This document shows, piece after piece, positions 16,246-24,716 of a stretch of 64,000 nucleotides of DNA. Source of the DNA: Trebonia sp963777905 (lineage in GTDB: Bacteria > Actinomycetota > Actinomycetes > Streptosporangiales > Streptosporangiaceae); contig CAVZSM010000034.1 of assembly GCA_963777905.1 (NCBI GenBank), positions 54,584-118,583 on the forward strand. Reading direction: 5' to 3'. Under the pieces are notes generated by a model, which saw only the letters and a list, made by a program, of their open reading frames with translations, was not told the DNA's origin and did not search any database. The position numbers and the translations under genes were made by a program. The number at the start of each line of letters is the position of its first letter. The first letter of the stretch is position 1.

Positions 16246-18713
16246 GCCAGGGCGCACAGCGGCAGCAGCACGATGGAGAGGACGGGCACCACGGGCTGCG
16301 GCACCGCGTAGATCTGCCGGGCGAACGCGGTCCACAGCCACCGGCCCAGCGCGATGCCGAGCGGGATCCCCACGGCGCTGCCCACGATCGCGGCGACCGT
16401 CGCCTGCCACGCGACCGTCGCTGCGAGCTGGCGCCGGGTGAACCCGATGGTCTTCAGCACCGCCAGGTCCTGCCTGCGCCGCCGGACCGACGCGAAGAGG
16501 GTCAGGAACAGCGCCGCCACCGCGCCGCCCGCCAGCCCCGCGGCCAGCAGGCTCGGCGCGGCGCTGAGCGCCGCGTAGTTGGCGATCTGGGCCGGATGCT
16601 GGACGGGCAGCACGCCAAGCACGTCACCGTGGCACGGGCTGGCCGGCGAGACGGCGGCGAGCTCCCGGTTGACGCCGGCGGTGACGCGCCGCATCGCCGC
16701 CAGCCCCGCCGCCGCGCTCACGCCCGGCCGCAACCGGACGAACGTCATCCCTGGCGGCCCGGCGCAGCTCGCCGCCGCCGCCCCCAGGAGCTGGGCGGAC
16801 GCCAGCGCGCCGGTGCCCATCGAGGTGTGCAGCACGTCCGACAGGCCCACTGTGGGCATCGTCGCCGTGCCCACGATGGTCAGCGGATCCTGGAGCCGCA
16901 GGCCAGGCCCGGTGAGGGTGAACGACACCGTGCCGCCCACATGCTGGTGCAGCGCCGCCAGCGTGGCGGGGCCGAGTACGACCTGGTTCCTGCCGGAAAC
17001 CGGGTCCCCGGTCAGGATCGGCGGCGCGACGGTCGCGTTCGGGTCGCCGAACAGCACGGGAACGGCCTGCCCGTCCAGGTCGGCGGTGGCATAGGAGACC
17101 GTGGCCCACGCCGCGACGCCGGGAGCGGCGTGCAGTTCGCCGTTGACCTGCTGCCCGGGCACCGCCTCAGGCCCCTGGTTCGAGGCCAGGGCGTAGGACC
17201 AGTTCCAGCCGTAGAGCGCCGGACGGGAAACCAGCGCCGACAGGCTAGCACCGAACGTCAGCGTGGTCATCACAATGACCACCGCGAGGACGGCGGCGGA
17301 CAGCGCCGAGCGGGCGGGCACGGCCCGGCGGCCCCGGCCGGCGCCCGAGTCGAACGCGAACTGGAACCCCGCGACCGCCGCCGGGGGCAGCCCGGAGGCG
17401 ACGGCCAGCCGGCCCGCCGCGGAACCCCGCGCCGGGACCGCCGGGGACGCGGTCCAGCCAGGACCGCGTCCCCGCCGGGCGGCCGCACGTGCCGCCAGCA
17501 CAACCGCGACCGCGCCGAAAACGCAGGCCAGCAGCAGGAACCCGCCGCCGAGCACGGTCCAGTCGAACGCCACCCCCGGTGCCGGGTAGACCGGCCGCAC
17601 CGGGCCGATCGGCGCGACGGGAGAGAAGGCCACCGCCACGGCCACCGCGAGCAGCGCGCCCGCCGCCACCACCCCGAGCAGGCCGAGCAGGCAGTCGGCG
17701 GCGACCATGGCAGGGCCGGCGCCCAGTGCCCGCAGCACCATCCGGTCGGCGCCGCCCGCCCGGACCTGCCGGGCGATGGCCTGCGCCCCGACGAGCAGCG
17801 TGACGGCCAGCGCGATGACGGCGAACGCGGCGAGCGCGATCCAGTCTGGCTCGATGCTGCTCTGCACCTGCGCCTCGTCGGCCGACGCGACCCTGAACCA
17901 GGCGGCACCGCCGGCGCCGAGCCTGGCGTCCGCCTCGCGCTCGACGGACGGGACGCTGCCGGCGCCGCCGTCCAGCTTAAGTCCGTACCAGGAGATGCCG
18001 CTGCTCGTCCCTTCCGCGAGCAGCGTCTTCGTCAGCGCCGGCGTGAACAGCAGGTCGCCCTGCGGGCGGTCGGCGTCGTCCTGCACGAACTCGTCGTTGA
18101 AGTCGACAAGCCCGGTGATCCGCGCCTCGATCCTGACCACCGGCCGCACCCGCGCCGTTCCGTAGCCCGGCGACCCCGCCTGCGCGTCGGTGTAGAAGCC
18201 GATGGGGACCAGTTCCCCGACGCGCAGCCCCAGCAGGCTAGCGGCCCGCGCGTTCATCATGACCTCGTCGCGGCTGGCCGGGCTGGCCATCCGCCCGGCG
18301 AGGACGCCGACCCGGTCCTGATCGAAGTACAGACCGTCGACGCTGGCCACGGACGCCATCGTGAGGCTCGCGGCGATGCTGGCCGGCAGCGGCGCGCCGT
18401 CGGGGCCGAGCACATCGGCGACGGGCTCCACGGCCGATTCCGCGTGCCGCACCAGCGGCAGGCCCGCGACGACGCGGGCGAACGGCGGCAGGCCCGCGGA
18501 CGCGTTGGCTTGCGAGTACTGAACGGTCAGGTCGGACGGGTTCGTGCTGGCGAGGAACACAGGGAACGACGACTCGGTGCGCCTGGCGGCCGCGGCTGCC
18601 CCCAGCGCGACGCCGCCGGTCAGTCCGATGATCAGGACCAGCCCCAGGTAGCCGGTCCAGCGGCGGCGCAGCGTGACGGTCAGCCGGTACCAGGCGGCCC
18701 GCAGGACGTTCAC
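16167..18713 (-). CDS. ABC transporter permease, FtsX/MacB family (orphan)
   Basis: 848 aa. Starts with an N-terminal helix (GYLGLVLIIGLTGGVALGAAAAARR) and a large extracellular domain. A first FtsX block follows (WIALAAFAVIALAVTLLVGAQAIARQVRAGGADRMVLRALG), then more helices, a second extracellular domain, and a C-terminal FtsX block (RRRRQDLAVLKTIGFTRRQLAATVAWQATVAAIVGSAVGIPLGI). Family members work with a MacB/LolD-type ATPase to drive extracytoplasmic mechanical work or lipid/peptide export. No such ATPase gene is adjacent. The last codons are duplicated at 15401-15460. Confidence 0.85.
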   Translation of the reverse strand: MNVLRAAWYRLTVTLRRRWTGYLGLVLIIGLTGGVALGAAAAARRTESSFPVFLASTNPSDLTVQYSQANASAGLPPFARVVAGLPLVRHAESAVEPVADVLGPDGAPLPASIAASLTMASVASVDGLYFDQDRVGVLAGRMASPASRDEVMMNARAASLLGLRVGELVPIGFYTDAQAGSPGYGTARVRPVVRIEARITGLVDFNDEFVQDDADRPQGDLLFTPALTKTLLAEGTSSGISWYGLKLDGGAGSVPSVEREADARLGAGGAAWFRVASADEAQVQSSIEPDWIALAAFAVIALAVTLLVGAQAIARQVRAGGADRMVLRALGAGPAMVAADCLLGLLGVVAAGALLAVAVAVAFSPVAPIGPVRPVYPAPGVAFDWTVLGGGFLLLACVFGAVAVVLAARAAARRGRGPGWTASPAVPARGSAAGRLAVASGLPPAAVAGFQFAFDSGAGRGRRAVPARSALSAAVLAVVIVMTTLTFGASLSALVSRPALYGWNWSYALASNQGPEAVPGQQVNGELHAAPGVAAWATVSYATADLDGQAVPVLFGDPNATVAPPILTGDPVSGRNQVVLGPATLAALHQHVGGTVSFTLTGPGLRLQDPLTIVGTATMPTVGLSDVLHTSMGTGALASAQLLGAAAASCAGPPGMTFVRLRPGVSAAAGLAAMRRVTAGVNRELAAVSPASPCHGDVLGVLPVQHPAQIANYAALSAAPSLLAAGLAGGAVAALFLTLFASVRRRRQDLAVLKTIGFTRRQLAATVAWQATVAAIVGSAVGIPLGIALGRWLWTAFARQIYAVPQPVVPVLSIVLLPLCALALVNLAAALPGRSAARTPAALALRAE

Positions 18714-18799
18714 GCTACGTCAGTGTGGCGCGCGGCCGCCCCGGTGCCAATCAGGCCAACTGGTCACGCGACGTGGTGCCACTACCACCCGCGGTCGGG

Positions 18800-19699
18800 T
18801 CAGGCGGCGATCGGCAGGCCCAGCTGGTCGCCTGCCACGCGGACCAGGACGGCGGTCCAGGTGCGGAACGGGCGCCAGCCCTCGGCGATCCGCTCGAGCT
18901 CGGCCGGCGACGCCGGCCCGGGGCCGGTGCCGTAGAAGTGCGCGACATAACCGGGCAGCCGCGGCTCGCCGAACGTCAGCAGGTCGGTGACCCCGGTGGA
19001 GCGCAGCAAGATGAGCGTGGCATACGTGGGCCCGATGCCGGGGAGCTGCTGCAGGTGCGCGAGCGCCGCCGCGGGCTCCATCGACGCGAGCAGCCCGGGC
19101 TCGAGGGCGCCGTCGAGGGCCGCGCGGGCGACCGCGTGCAGCCAGGCCACCCGGTTGGGGGCGACGCTGCGGATCGCATCGGCGCTCAGCAACTGGCCGG
19201 GGAGCGGGAACGCGTGCACCTGCTCGCCGCCGACGGTGAATGTGCGCCCCAGTTCGGCGCTGATCCGGTCGCGGATCGCCGCCGCCTGCGCGCGGTGCCG
19301 CCGGGCGCTGATGATCGACCAGGCGGCGGCCTCGTAGGGGGAGTGGAACAGCACCGGCCGCAGCCCCTCATGCTCGCGCTGCAGGGCGCCGATCACGGGG
19401 TCGCGGGCGCCGACCTCCGCCCACGGCGCCGCGTCGTGGTCGAGCGACAAGATCCGCCGGACCTGCCGCAGCACGGCCTCGGGATCCCCGTCGGTGTCGA
19501 CGGTGGCGGCGATGGCCCCGCCGGGAACCTGCGCCAGGCGAACCCCGGCGTGGTGCCGCATGTCGTCGGTGACGAACGCCAGCCGCATCTCGTTCCCCGC
19601 TGGCAGTGGGCGCGCCATGTTCGGCCCGAACCCGAACCCGGCGGCCGCGGCCAGCGAGAATGGCCCATCCGGCTGGATGGTGCACGTAGTGAGCTTCAT
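18800..19699 (-). CDS. AlkA-like DNA-3-methyladenine glycosylase
   Basis: 299 aa. The N-terminal beta domain is followed by the HhH-GPD fold: SPYEAAAWSIISARRHRAQAAAIRDRI and the hairpin LQQLPGIGPTYATLILLRSTG. AlkA enzymes remove alkylated bases from DNA. After the hairpin the family normally has an FP-x-D-type segment bearing the catalytic Asp; here it reads TDLLTFGEPRLPGYV, and I see no obvious Asp at the expected place (a Glu is nearby). Activity is therefore uncertain. It is a single gene between the permease and the DUF899 pair. Confidence 0.75.
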   Translation of the reverse strand: MKLTTCTIQPDGPFSLAAAAGFGFGPNMARPLPAGNEMRLAFVTDDMRHHAGVRLAQVPGGAIAATVDTDGDPEAVLRQVRRILSLDHDAAPWAEVGARDPVIGALQREHEGLRPVLFHSPYEAAAWSIISARRHRAQAAAIRDRISAELGRTFTVGGEQVHAFPLPGQLLSADAIRSVAPNRVAWLHAVARAALDGALEPGLLASMEPAAALAHLQQLPGIGPTYATLILLRSTGVTDLLTFGEPRLPGYVAHFYGTGPGPASPAELERIAEGWRPFRTWTAVLVRVAGDQLGLPIAA

Positions 19700-19778
19700 G
19701 TCACAGATATAGCTCTAGGGTCTGACATTCCGTGCTCAGGCGGTGCTCAGGGAGGGGCCTGGCGGGGCCGCGTCCGGT

Positions 19779-20465
19779 CTAGCCGTACGCGTCGTGGTAG
19801 TTCCACCACGCGTACGGTGGGGTCTGCGGATAGCCCTCCGGCGAGTCCTCCCACTCCTCCTGGCGGCCAAGCGCCGTGATATCCAGGTAACTCCAGGTGC
19901 TTCCCATCGCCTCGGCGCCCCGGCTGTTGACGAAGTAGGTCCGGTAGATCCGCTCGCCGTCGCGGACGAAGGCGTTGGTCCCGTGCCACTCGTCCACGCC
20001 GAAGTCTTTGTCAAAGTCGTCGGTGATCGTGTACCACGGGATCAGCTCCCAGCCCATGCGCTCCTTCAGGCCCTGGATCTCGGCCTGGGGAGCGCGCGAA
20101 ACGAACGCGAGCGTCGTGTCCCGCGCGTTCAGGTGGGCGGGGTGCGCGACCTGGTCGGCGAGGAACGAGCAGCCCACACAGGCACGTTCCGGGTAAGCAC
20201 CGCCCCCCGGTGGGTACGTGGTGACGTCTGGCGCGTAGAAAGCGCGATAGACGATCAGCTGCCGGCGACCCTCGAACAGGTCGAGTAGGCTCACCGACCC
20301 CTCCGGACCGTCGAAGCGGTACTCCTTCTCCACCGCCATCCACGGCATCCGGCGGCGCTTGGCGGCCAGCGCATCGCGGGCGCGGGTCAGCTTCTTCTCC
20401 TCGACCAGCAGGTTCTGGCGGGCGACATCCCACTCCTGCGGTGACACGATCGGTGGAGTCTTCAT
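19779..20465 (-). CDS. DUF899 thioredoxin-like family protein
   Basis: 228 aa from ATG 20465 (GGGAGGG upstream). Matches DUF899 along its length: PPIVSPQEWDVARQNLLVEEKKLTRARDALAAKRRRMPW, VSLLDLFEGRRQLIVYRAF, ACVGCSFLADQVAHPAHLNARDTTLAFVSRAP, and WYTITDDFDKDFGVDEWHGTNAFVRDGERIYRTYF. The family has a thioredoxin-like fold with a CxxC-like cysteine pair (CVGC); biochemical role unknown. An upstream gene on the same strand ends 23 bp before it, so the two probably share a transcript. Confidence 0.85.
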   Translation of the reverse strand: MKTPPIVSPQEWDVARQNLLVEEKKLTRARDALAAKRRRMPWMAVEKEYRFDGPEGSVSLLDLFEGRRQLIVYRAFYAPDVTTYPPGGGAYPERACVGCSFLADQVAHPAHLNARDTTLAFVSRAPQAEIQGLKERMGWELIPWYTITDDFDKDFGVDEWHGTNAFVRDGERIYRTYFVNSRGAEAMGSTWSYLDITALGRQEEWEDSPEGYPQTPPYAWWNYHDAYG

Positions 20466-20488
20466 CGTGGCCTGCCCTCCCTGGGGGT

Positions 20489-20938
20489 CTAACTCCCGCG
20501 GGTCCACCGCGCCCGGCGGAACATGGTGCCGTACGTCCTGTGGTAACCCGTCGCCTGGTCGATCGCGTTGGCGTAGTAGACCGGGGTGTTCCGCTCCGGC
20601 GGCGGCAGCGCGGTGGCCTGCGCCGCGTCCAGGTCGCAGCGGATGTAGCCGGCGGTGATCGCGGCGACGTGGTCCGCGTCGACGAACCGGAGATGCTGTG
20701 GCTGGAGCAGTTCCAGCCGCCGGGCGGCCGACTTTTCGTCCCTGCTCAGGTCGCGCTGGATGCGCCGGTCCAGCCAGCCGCTACCGCCTGTCCACACCAC
20801 GATCCCGTCGAAGACATCCTCCTCCGGGACCTCGAGCACGTGCTCGAGGATGCCGAACTGCGTCCCGTCCTTGGTGAGCACCGGGACGCCAGGGGAGACG
20901 CCCTGATAGGAGACCGCGAACTGCTCGTCGTCGTCCAT
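20489..20938 (-). CDS. PRC-barrel-like small protein
   Basis: 149 aa from ATG 20938. The segment PGVPVLTKDGTQFGILEHVLEVPEEDVFDGIVV and the later LRFVDADHVAAITAGYIRCDLD have the beta-barrel pattern of PRC or DUF2171-like domains, which often sit at membranes or on RNA-processing factors. No catalytic motif. First gene of a likely two-gene unit with the DUF899 protein; divergent from the phosphotriesterase-like gene. Confidence 0.55.
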   Translation of the reverse strand: MDDDEQFAVSYQGVSPGVPVLTKDGTQFGILEHVLEVPEEDVFDGIVVWTGGSGWLDRRIQRDLSRDEKSAARRLELLQPQHLRFVDADHVAAITAGYIRCDLDAAQATALPPPERNTPVYYANAIDQATGYHRTYGTMFRRARWTRGS

Positions 20939-21024
20939 ACGCCGACGATAGCGGACGCAATGGGACGCCGCCGTTGACACCGTGCCGTAATTGACACAGC
21001 GCCGTGATGCGGGAGGATTCCGGT

Positions 21025-21981
21025 GTGACGATGGTAGAGACGGCGCGCGGCCCGGTACCAGCTTCGGACCTCGGCAGAACGCTCATGCACGAGCACGTGT
21101 TCGTGCTGACGGCCGACGTCCAGCAGAACTACCCCGACGAGTGGGGCGACGAGGACGTCCGCGTGGCGGACGCCGTGCGGCGCCTCAGCGAGCTCCCTGA
21201 GCACGGCATCGGCACGATCGTGGACGTCACCGCGATCGGCCAGGGCCGGAACGTTCCGCGCGTGAAGCGGATCGCCGATCAGGTCCCTGGCCTCAACATC
21301 GTTGTGGCCACCGGAATCTACACGTTCGACGAGGTGCCGATGTTCTTCTGGCGGCGGCACCGGGAGGCCATGACCGAGCTGTTCGTCCGCGACATCACCG
21401 AGGGGATCGCCGGCACCGGCGTCAAGGCCGGGATGCTCAAGTGCGCGGTGGACGAGAAGGGCCTGACCCAGGGCGTCGAGCGCGTGCTCAGGTCCGTCGC
21501 GCAGGCGCACGCCCAGACCGGCACGCCGGTCACCATCCACACGCACGCCGCCGGCCAGCACGGCCCGGCCATCCTCGAGGTGCTCGAGCAGGAAGGCGCG
21601 GACCTGGACCGCGTCGTTCTCGGGCACAGCGGTGACGCCACCGATAGTCCCGACTACCTGGAGAGCATGGTCCAGGCCGGGCTCACCCTCGGCATGGACC
21701 GGTTCGGCATCGACCACTTCGCCACGTTCCAGGACCGCTCGGACCTGGTCGTCGAGCTGTGCCGCCGCGGCCTCGCGGACCGCATGGTGCTGTCCCACGA
21801 CACCTGCTGCTACATCGACTGGTTCGAGCCCGGCTCGCTCGACGACCTCACGCAGTGGCACTACCTGCACGTCAGCCAGGACGTACTGCCGTACCTCCGA
21901 GAGCACGGCGTCACCGAGGACCAGATCGACGCGATGCTGGTCCGCAACCCGGCCCGCATCCTCGCGGGCAAGGCGGACTAA
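21025..21981 (+). CDS. phosphotriesterase-family metal hydrolase
   Basis: 318 aa from GTG 21025, selected because GGAGG ends 8 nt upstream; an in-frame GTG at 21004 is less likely. The amidohydrolase metal site is complete: H22/H24 (LMHEHVF), bridging Lys K139 (AGMLKCAVD), TIHTHAAG and VLGHSGD histidines, and SHDTCC Asp. Actinobacterial relatives include phosphotriesterase-like lactonases; substrate not readable here. Single gene, divergent from the PRC-barrel-like protein. Two TTGACA boxes (20974, 20991) lie upstream, but no convincing -10 was found. Confidence 0.85.
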   Translation: MTMVETARGPVPASDLGRTLMHEHVFVLTADVQQNYPDEWGDEDVRVADAVRRLSELPEHGIGTIVDVTAIGQGRNVPRVKRIADQVPGLNIVVATGIYTFDEVPMFFWRRHREAMTELFVRDITEGIAGTGVKAGMLKCAVDEKGLTQGVERVLRSVAQAHAQTGTPVTIHTHAAGQHGPAILEVLEQEGADLDRVVLGHSGDATDSPDYLESMVQAGLTLGMDRFGIDHFATFQDRSDLVVELCRRGLADRMVLSHDTCCYIDWFEPGSLDDLTQWHYLHVSQDVLPYLREHGVTEDQIDAMLVRNPARILAGKAD

Positions 21982-21986
21982 GCGCG

Positions 21987-22687
21987 TCAGTCCCGGGCCT
22001 GCCAGGTGGTGATGCAGGCTTCGTTGCCCTCGGGGTCGGCCAGCACCCAGAACGCCGGCGCCGCCGCGTCGCTGAGCAGCCTGCCGCCCGCGGCCAGCGC
22101 GGCCTCAAGGCGGGCCTGCGCCTGGTCGTGCGGCACCGAGACGTCGATGTGGATGCGGTTGCGCTGCGGCCGTGGGGCGTCCATCTGCTGGAACCACACC
22201 GCCGGCCCCGGCCGGCGGGATCGACGATGGCGTGCGGCGACTCGTCCGCGTAGCCGAACACCGCCCGCCAGAACGGCAGCACCGCCGGGATGTCCAGTGC
22301 GTCGATCCCGATCTCGGCCGTCTGCACCCGCGCCGGTTCCGGCGGAAGGCCCAGTTCGCGCAGCCAGGCGGAGATGCCCCAGGCGGCCGCGGCGCTCGCC
22401 GGCGAGGCCCGCCCCTCGCCGAGCACCCCGGCGAGGGTGATCACGAGCCGGTCAGGGCGGATATCCAGCCGGAGCTGCCCGTGACCATCCGCGGCCGGCA
22501 CGGCGCTGTCGAGCGTGGCCAGCGTGGCGGCCGTGTCCGCGGCCTGCCGCAGGGACTCGGTGGCCACCTGCGTGCACAGGTCACCGAGGACGAGCCGCCA
22601 GCCGGCGTCGGCGACCGCCGCGGAGAGCTCTGCCCGGTTGAGCCCTGCCCCTGAGAGCGGTGCCCCGGAGAGCGGTGCGGAATGCAT
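21987..22687 (-). pseudogene. frameshifted PCD-like/VOC fusion protein
   Basis: N-terminal frame (from ATG 22687): pterin-4a-carbinolamine-dehydratase-like region (LNRAELSAAVADAGWRLVLGDL, LRLDIRPDRLVITL), then the start of a VOC domain (IGIDALDIPAVLPFWRAVFGY, HAIVDPAGRG). The rest of the VOC domain continues in another frame (PAVWFQQMDAPRPQRNRIH to CITTWQARD). The break is in the GC run at 22201-22219, where one missing C accounts for it. The N-terminus also carries a 15-bp near-duplication (22651-22680; PLSGAPLSGAG). Either a recent pseudogene or a sequencing error. Confidence 0.8.
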
Positions 22688-22699
22688 GCGCCCATCCTG

Positions 22700-23347
22700 T
22701 CAGCGATCCGGACTGCTAACGACCCCTATCCCGTCGAAGACGAGCGTGCACACCGCGTCGGCCACCGCGGCGCCGTCGTCGCCAGGCCGTGGCTTGTACC
22801 ACTCCGACACCGAGTTGACCAGGCCGAACAGCAGCCTGGCGGTCAGCGCCGGGTCGATGTCCGTGCGCAGGTCGCCGTCCGCGACGGCCTCCTTGACCAG
22901 CGACGCGGTGAACCGGTCGAACTCGCGGCGACGGGCGAGGGCCTCGCGTTCGGCGGGAGTGTTGCCGTGCACCCGCAGCAGCAGGGTGACGAACGGGAGC
23001 TGCGCCGCGAGCACCGCGAGGCTGCCCCTGACCAGGTGCTCCAGCCGGTCCACGGCGCGACCGGGAAGTGCCTCGGCCGCCGCCGCGACGCCGAACAGCC
23101 CGTCAAGGGCCCGGCCGGTGCCGAGCCGCAGCAGCTCCTCCTTCGAGGAGACATGGTGGTAGATCGCCGACTTCGTGATGCCCAGCGCGCGGGACAGGTC
23201 TCCCATCGAGGTCGCGTCGTAGCCGCGCTCGTTGAACAGCCGCACCGCGGTCACCAGGATCGACTCCAGGTCGTGCCCTGGGCGCCCGGGGCGGCGGGGG
23301 CGCTGGGGGCGCCGGGGCTCGCGTCCCGCGGATACGACTTCGCTCAC
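22700..23347 (-). CDS. TetR-family regulator of phenylacetate genes (PaaR-like)
   Basis: 215 aa from GTG 23347, overlapping the paaK stop by GTGA. N-terminal HTH: LVTAVRLFNERGYDATSMGDLSRALGITKSAIYHHVSSKEELL. The ligand-binding part is TetR-like. Being last in the paaK transcript and close to a TetR-type palindrome in the paaK/paaA promoter region, it most likely represses both directions and responds to phenylacetyl-CoA, as known actinobacterial PaaR proteins do. The link to that operator is inference. Confidence 0.8.
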   Translation of the reverse strand: MSEVVSAGREPRRPQRPRRPGRPGHDLESILVTAVRLFNERGYDATSMGDLSRALGITKSAIYHHVSSKEELLRLGTGRALDGLFGVAAAAEALPGRAVDRLEHLVRGSLAVLAAQLPFVTLLLRVHGNTPAEREALARRREFDRFTASLVKEAVADGDLRTDIDPALTARLLFGLVNSVSEWYKPRPGDDGAAVADAVCTLVFDGIGVVSSPDR

Positions 23348-24675
23348 GTCGACCGCTCGTCGATCACGCGCCGCATCTTCCCCGTCGACCGCTCCAGCGT
23401 CCCGGGGTCGACGACCTTCGCCTGCACCGTCACCCCGATGCTGTCCTTCACCACTCGCACGATCTCCGCGGCTGCCGCGTCGCGAGCCCCGGCCTCCCGC
23501 GCCTCCGCGGATCCCGGTGCGGCCTCGACGAGCACGGTCAGCTCGTCCAGCTGTTCCGGCCGGGTGAGCAGCAGCTGGAAGTGCGGCGCGAGCCCGGGCA
23601 CGCGCAGCACGATCTCCTCGATCTGCGTCGGGAACACGTTGACGCCGCGCAGGATGATCATGTCGTCGCTGCGCCCGCTGATCCGCGCCATCCGCCGGAA
23701 CGGCGCGTACGAACTCCCGGGCAGCAGCCGCGTCATATCCCGGGTGCGGTACCTGATGACCGGCATCGCCTCCTTGGTCAGCGTGGTGAGCACCAGCTCC
23801 CCGGGCTGCCCGTCGGGCAGCACCGCGCCGTCAGGCCCGACGATCTCCGGGTAGAAATGGTCTTCCCAGATGTGCAGCCCGTCCTTGGTCGTCGCGGACT
23901 CCTGCGCGACGCCAGGCCCGATCACCTCGGACAGCCCGTAGATGTCGACCGCGGTCAGGCCGCCCCGCTGCTCGATCTCGCGGCGCATCGCCTCGGTCCA
24001 CGGCTCGGCGCCGAAGATCCCGATCCGCAGCGACGACTCGGCCGCGTCCAGCCCCTGCCGCTCGAACTCGTCGAGCAGCGTCAGCATGTAGGTGGGCGTG
24101 ACCATGATGATCTCCGGCCGCAGGTCGTTGATCAGCTGCACCTGCCGCGCGGTCACGCCGCCGGAGGCGGGGATCACGGTGCAGCCCAGCCGCTCGGCGC
24201 CGTAGTGCGCGCCGAGCCCGCCGGTGAACAGCCCGTACCCGTAGGCGATGTGCACCGTGTCGCCGGGCCGCCCGCCGGCCGCCCTGATGGACCGCGCTAC
24301 GACCGAAGCCCAGACGTCCAGGTCGTGCTTGGTGTAGGCGACCACGGTGGGCGTCCCGGTGGTGCCGCTGGAGGCATGGATCCGCGCGATCTGGTCCTCG
24401 TCGACCGCGAGCAGCCCGAACGGGTAGTTGGCGCGGAGGTCGTCCTTGCTGGTCAGCGGCAGCTTGGCGAGATCGGAGAAGTCGTGGAAGTCATCGGGCT
24501 GCAGGCCGGCCGCGTCCAGCATGTCATGGTAGAACGGCACGTTGGCGTACACGTGCCGCAGCGTCGCGCGGAGCCGCACGATCTGCCGTGCCCGCAGTTC
24601 CTCGACACCGCCCGGCATCGCACCCGGCTCGTCGTCGTCTTCCACTCTGAACGCACCCGCCACGGCGGTCACCAC
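23344..24675 (-). CDS. paaK: phenylacetate-CoA ligase
   Basis: 443 aa from GTG 24675. Adenylate-forming enzyme motifs: ASSGTTGTPTVV (AMP/phosphate loop), YGLSEVIGPG, RYRTRDMT and GRSDDMIILRGVNVFPTQIE, typical of PaaK with its compact C-terminal domain. It converts phenylacetate, ATP and CoA to phenylacetyl-CoA, the substrate of the PaaABCE oxygenase encoded divergently. It heads a transcript with the TetR regulator. Confidence 0.93.
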   Translation of the reverse strand: MVTAVAGAFRVEDDDEPGAMPGGVEELRARQIVRLRATLRHVYANVPFYHDMLDAAGLQPDDFHDFSDLAKLPLTSKDDLRANYPFGLLAVDEDQIARIHASSGTTGTPTVVAYTKHDLDVWASVVARSIRAAGGRPGDTVHIAYGYGLFTGGLGAHYGAERLGCTVIPASGGVTARQVQLINDLRPEIIMVTPTYMLTLLDEFERQGLDAAESSLRIGIFGAEPWTEAMRREIEQRGGLTAVDIYGLSEVIGPGVAQESATTKDGLHIWEDHFYPEIVGPDGAVLPDGQPGELVLTTLTKEAMPVIRYRTRDMTRLLPGSSYAPFRRMARISGRSDDMIILRGVNVFPTQIEEIVLRVPGLAPHFQLLLTRPEQLDELTVLVEAAPGSAEAREAGARDAAAAEIVRVVKDSIGVTVQAKVVDPGTLERSTGKMRRVIDERST

Positions 24676-24680
24676 CCAAC

Positions 24681-24710
24681 TTGATTACTGACCGAACGAT
24701 CGGTCATTAT
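24681..24710 (+). promoter_or_regulatory. paaA promoter with TetR-type operator in the spacer
   Basis: TTGATT (24681-24686) and CATTAT (24705-24710) are spaced by 18 bp and put the expected transcript start at or within 1-2 nt of the paaA ATG (24717), so the mRNA looks leaderless. Filling the spacer is an inverted repeat (24689-24706): TGACCGA, 4 bp, TCGGTCA. A repressor bound there would block paaABCDE and probably paaK, whose GTG is at 24675. Confidence 0.65.
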
Positions 24711-24716
24711 TGTTGT

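Noticed and set aside
20974..20996. Two TTGACA boxes before the phosphotriesterase-like gene as a promoter
   Set aside because: No acceptable -10 at the right distance from either box; recorded only as a possibility.
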